DNA of 64,000 nucleotides from Macrobrachium rosenbergii (Eukaryota; Arthropoda; Malacostraca; Decapoda; Palaemonidae). Position numbers and translations under genes: made by a program. The stretch lies in NCBI RefSeq assembly GCF_040412425.1, contig NC_089767.1:40726009-40790008 (forward strand). The letters are read 5' to 3'. The notes beneath the pieces are model-generated. The model did no database searches. It was given only the letters and a program-made list of their open reading frames with translations, and was not told where the DNA came from. This document shows positions 47,001-64,000 of the stretch, piece by piece (the first letter of the stretch is position 1; each line of letters opens with the position of its first letter).

Positions 47001-47300
47001 TGATTAAAGGAGACTGCAGTAGATAGTGTGAACAGGCAATTGCCTGATGAGACGGGAGAATGCCAAAACAAGATAAATAGTGGGATCTTTGTTGGTGACT
47101 CTCCTTAGAAAACGGACACTACAAGGTGCTGTAAACACAGGATTGCTGCTTTCTCGATTCTCGAATGAGATTTGACAATAACTAGAGAAAGGGCGAAGGG
47201 AGGAATCAGGCAATGGTGGAGTAGAAGGGGTACAGCAGATGTTACCTTTGTAGTGCATAAGTTGGCAGAGAGAGAGAGAGAGAAAAGCAATTGAACTGCC
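44050..47300. other. Intergenic stretch without recognised genes
   Basis: Unique-looking AT-rich DNA. ORFs at 45529-45810 (plus) and 45029-45283 (minus) have no recognisable domain. Confidence 0.5.
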
Positions 47301-47309
47301 AAAACATCT

Positions 47310-48010
47310 GCGCATATATTTTAGAGATTACGAAAAAGCTCTTGACGCAGTGAAATATGCTAATGAAAATGGCAGTGTATAGAGCATAACATTATGACAC
47401 AGATCTTATTTTCATAACACACTTATAAAGGAAACAAAATGCAGCAGAGAAGTTTGAAAATGAGCAGAGTAAATGGGTGAAGAAAAACTGAGGATGAGAT
47501 ACCCCCCTCATTTATTTTTTATTGAACGGACACTTTATAATAAAGGAATTATTGTGGATGGTGTGAGTTTGTAGGTGATCTGAATGTCAAGGAATAAATT
47601 GTATGGTAAGGGCAATAGACCAAGAACAAGGTAGCTCTTAGTAACTAAAGCGTAGGAAGCAAAAGGTTTAAGACAAATGGTCCAAGAACATCTCAAGTTT
47701 GAGTAAAACATACGAAATGATAGAGTTTAAATAGGCTGCCCGGGTAGCCGATTAACACCATGCGTGCAATATGATATGGAAATGAAGGATAGGTTTGGAA
47801 AAGCAAAGAGAGTATTTCTTGAAGGTTTTATTGAAAAATATGAATTTAACAATACTGAGTATAAAAAGTTGTAAAAACAACTGTTTGGGCAATTTTGTCG
47901 TATTGGCAAGAAATATAGACAGTTAATATCATGGAAAAGAATGGAGGTTCCCGAAATGGGAATATGGAGGAGTGTTTTGTGTGTCATGGACGGAGAGACC
48001 TATAAAAAAG
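47310..48010 (+). pseudogene. RTE-like reverse transcriptase relic
   Basis: Plus strand reads FRDYEKALDAV (cf. the F.DYEKAFDSV motif), then DEIPPSFIF (cf. GD.ISP.LF) and GIIVDGVSL (cf. GI.I.GE.L). The order and spacing are those expected of RTE-type non-LTR elements. Many stops; strongly decayed. It differs from the family seen at 28-44 kb. Confidence 0.6.
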
Positions 48011-48304
48011 ATTTTTAAAGGGAATGGATACAAAATGGAAAAGATGAGTAACACTAAAAGAAGACATCTTTAATTTTTTAAGGCATTTGCTGTGAGTGGA
48101 GGTTTTGGAGATCCATGATTAACAGAAAAACTGAGAGGAAAGAGGGAGAGATAGAGACAGATAAGAAACTATATAGATGGAATAAGGAGAGTGAAGGAAG
48201 GGAAGAAAATAGCCGTAGTTCTATTGGTAGAGAATCTTTCTTCCTTCTTCTACAGGGATGTTTCTCAACATATCTTTGAAGTTCGTAGTCCTTTCAGTAA
48301 TGAA

Positions 48305-48308
<4 letters not shown>

Positions 48309-48392
<84 letters not shown>
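48309..48392. repeat. (CT)n microsatellite
   Basis: CT repeat over 84 bases. Confidence 0.98.
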
Positions 48393-48396
<4 letters not shown>

Positions 48397-48899
48397 GCTA
48401 GTTATGATAATGAAAGGATATGAATTGGAAACCCTGATGCGGTGTTTGAAGTGTCGTCTTAGCTTATTTGTTTTAATATAATCATTATTCATATTCATTT
48501 ATTATAGTATGATTATTATTTATACATTTACAGTTTTCACTCTTGCATAAACTTTTAGAAACTATGCTTATAAAATGCAAAAGTTCTTATTATTTGATGT
48601 AAGTAGTAGCCTGTATTTTATGAGTCATTTTAGGTGTTTACAAAATTACTTTTTTCTTGCGTAATTCATGCAAAACAGTGCCTTTTGAAAACGTCGATAG
48701 TTGTATGCCTTCTGTCTCAACATTTTACTTTTACTAATTCTCCTTAGCTCTCCTCTATGTTTCTTTTATTGAATTATGATTGTAATAATGCAATTAGTAC
48801 GTTTTAAAATTCCCACCACATCTAAGAAGAAGAACGGGACAACATTGGAGTGGCCCGTCTCTTCATAGAGACGCCATACTAGATAGAGGGACAGTCATG

Positions 48900-49690
48900 G
48901 TGGACTCTATAACTTTAGTTATCGGTGATTAAGAAATGCTTATATTGGATGGTTTTGTAGGTGATAGAGATAATTATGGTAGAAGAGAAAGATGGATAAT
49001 AAAATACATAACAAAGATGGAAAAAATGTAATAAAATACATAACAAAATTAATGCTCATTTTTTGGTTTTGTAGGTATTTTATAGAAAGAAGGATGGAAA
49101 ATTTAATATTTTTTCTATTTTCAGAGTTTATACTTTTCGTAGTTATCGGTGATTAAAAATTGATTTTACATATTGGATGGTTTTAGTAGAGTAAATAAAA
49201 TACAACTGAATATAATTTTTTTCTATTTTCAGAGAGCCAAAAATTAAATATTTTGATTAAGAAATGCCTAAATTGATTGATTTTACAGATGAGAGAAATG
49301 ACTACGATAGGAGAGAAAGATGGACAATAAAATACACAACAAAACAACCCATTTTTATCCTATTTCCAGAGAGCCAAAAATGTAAAACTCTATTTTAAAC
49401 ATTAAGAAATGCTTAAATGGATTGATTTTACAGATGAGAGAAATGACTACGATAGGAGAGAAAGATAGACAATAAAATACACAACAAAACAACCTATTTA
49501 TATCCTATTTCCAGAGAACGAAAAATGTAAAACTCTATTTTAAACATTAAGAAATGCCTAAACTGATTGATATTACAGATGAGAGAAATGACTACGATAG
49601 GAGAGAAGGATGGACAATAAAATACACAACCAAAGAACTTATTTGTTTCTATTTCCAGAGAACGAAAAATGTAACACTCTATTTTAACCA
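48900..49690 (+). repeat. Tandem repeat array, unit about 145 bp, upstream of MCM5
   Basis: The anchor TTAAGAAATGC recurs at 49403 and 49548, with ATTAAGAAATGCC at 49258, a constant spacing of 145 bp. Each unit carries GATGAGAGAAATGACTACGA and ACAATAAAATACACAAC. More diverged units start at about 48925 and 49140 (AGTTATCGGTGATTAA). The array ends about 30 bp before the E2F-type site of MCM5. Confidence 0.88.
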
Positions 49691-49716
49691 TCTCCATTGA
49701 TGTTGACAAAGTGACG

Positions 49717-49729
49717 TTTGGCGCGCAAA
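49717..49729 (+). promoter_or_regulatory. Overlapping pair of E2F-type sites upstream of MCM5
   Basis: TTTGGCGCGCAAA contains TTTGGCGC on the plus strand and TTTGCGC on the minus strand, both matches to the E2F consensus TTTSSCGC. It lies 92-104 bp upstream of the MCM5 ATG, in a locally GC-rich stretch, and just after TGACGT. MCM genes are classical E2F targets in animals, so a G1/S promoter role is likely. Confidence 0.8.
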
Positions 49730-49820
49730 ACTTACCCGCCAACTCCGCCATCGTCCCCCGCGCCGCCCCGTCGACCGAAGGACCCTTTTCATCGGACCGT
49801 TTTCCCGAATTCAAGGAGGA

Positions 49821-63082
<13,262 letters not shown>

Positions 63083-64000
63083 ACTATAGTTGATAACTTG
63101 TATTTTGTATTTACTTTTTTAGTTTCATTTTAATTAGTCTTTTGGTATGCTAATCAGTAAGTGACTGGTCAGAAAAATAAATAAGTATGAAATTAAGCAT
63201 AATTTGTCCCTTTTTTTTTTTCCTCTGTATTTACTATCTGTACTGCAGAATTTATAAAAAAAAAAAAAACCTGGCTGATTAGTATATTAACAAAATTTTG
63301 TTTGCATGCTTTTGAAGTCAGTAACATTTTACCCATGTAAAAAAATTATCAATATATATTTTTAATTAGATTGTTTTCATTTGTATTACAAGTTAGCATT
63401 TCTGGGAACTGAAATTGGTGTATAATAGTAACTGAAAAGTTTTAGTTTTTTATTTTTTTTTTAGTAAGAAATAGAGTTCATGTAATGTATTATGTAATAT
63501 AAGGATTTGATTTGGTTTCCTGAACATCTTTGAACTGATGACTACAGTCTTATTTCACTAGAGAACATTGTTAGATGATGTAGTTAACTAATCTGTGATT
63601 ACTTTAATTTTGAAGTCGTTATAAAAATTAAAAAAAACTTTATACTGTATAAAGAAATTTTTGTAGAAAATTGTATTATTAACCAATTTTTTTTTAGATT
63701 AGTTTAGATGTATTGGTTTAGCATTAGTATCTTTAGTATGGGATGTAGGTTTTTGACTTGACAGAATTGTGTAAAGATCCATAAAATTAACTATGCATGA
63801 CGTTAAGTACTGCAATGGAAACTGGTCCAGAACCAGGGAAATCTGTGTACTATTCCAGTTTCATTATTTTTTGTGGGATGTTAAAAATAGTAATTTTTAA
63901 TTTTATCAAACTGACTTATGCTTTTCTTTTTATTTTTGAGAATTTACTTTCCCATCATACATATTTTTAACCCCATTACCCCTGTTGGGAGGCCTTAGAC
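63083..64000 (+). other. MCM5 3' UTR and downstream DNA
   Basis: AATAAA at 63176-63181, about 95 bp past the stop, is the likely polyadenylation signal, followed by a T-rich stretch at about 63210-63221. The remainder is AT-rich with no recognised gene. Confidence 0.7.

Noticed and set aside
49260..49690. Regular 145-bp repeats considered as a CRISPR-like array
   Set aside because: The repeats are contiguous long units without unique spacers, in a eukaryotic genome. This is an ordinary tandem repeat.

Overview
The window is animal nuclear DNA, AT-rich, with short exons, long introns and very many dinucleotide microsatellites: (CT)n/(GA)n, (TA)n and (TG)n. It also carries many decayed transposons. 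Intron-rich genes with (CT)n/(TA)n tracts every 1-3 kb suggest an arthropod, most likely a decapod crustacean. That assignment is inference from genome style and protein similarity, not a search.

Two conserved protein-coding genes are present, with their 5' ends facing each other across about 23.7 kb. WDR26 lies on the minus strand, with CDS limits 1432-26135. It is assembled here as 12 coding exons encoding 620 aa: poly-Q N-terminus, LisH, CTLH/CRA and a WD40 propeller. It is the Gid7-like subunit of the CTLH/GID ubiquitin ligase. MCM5 lies on the plus strand, 49821-63082, with 13 coding exons encoding 732 aa. It is a subunit of the MCM2-7 replicative helicase. Splice phases are compatible at every junction of both models, and both totals are divisible by three.

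Region by region: 1-1431 is probable WDR26 3' UTR and downstream DNA. 1432-26135 is WDR26, whose introns hold a TIR element with TA flanks (16325-16636), a near-perfect 109-bp hairpin (8822-8930), a non-LTR reverse transcriptase relic on the minus strand (about 19200-19860) and several local duplications. 26136-49680 is intergenic. It holds no gene I can support, but it has at least five relics of non-LTR retrotransposons, all in plus orientation. One of these is interrupted by a hAT-like element and a SINE-like element. About 20 long microsatellites lie in the same region. 48900-49690 is a tandem array (unit about 145 bp) that ends next to the MCM5 promoter, where a double E2F-type site lies about 100 bp upstream of the ATG. 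49821-63082 is MCM5; its large fifth intron holds a pogo/Tigger-like transposon relic with TIRs and a MULE-type transposase relic.

The two genes do not form a pathway unit. No undescribed multi-gene system was seen. The points most worth following up are the predicted separate C-terminal exon of WDR26, the E2F site of MCM5, the nested and fossil transposons, and the long intronic hairpin.
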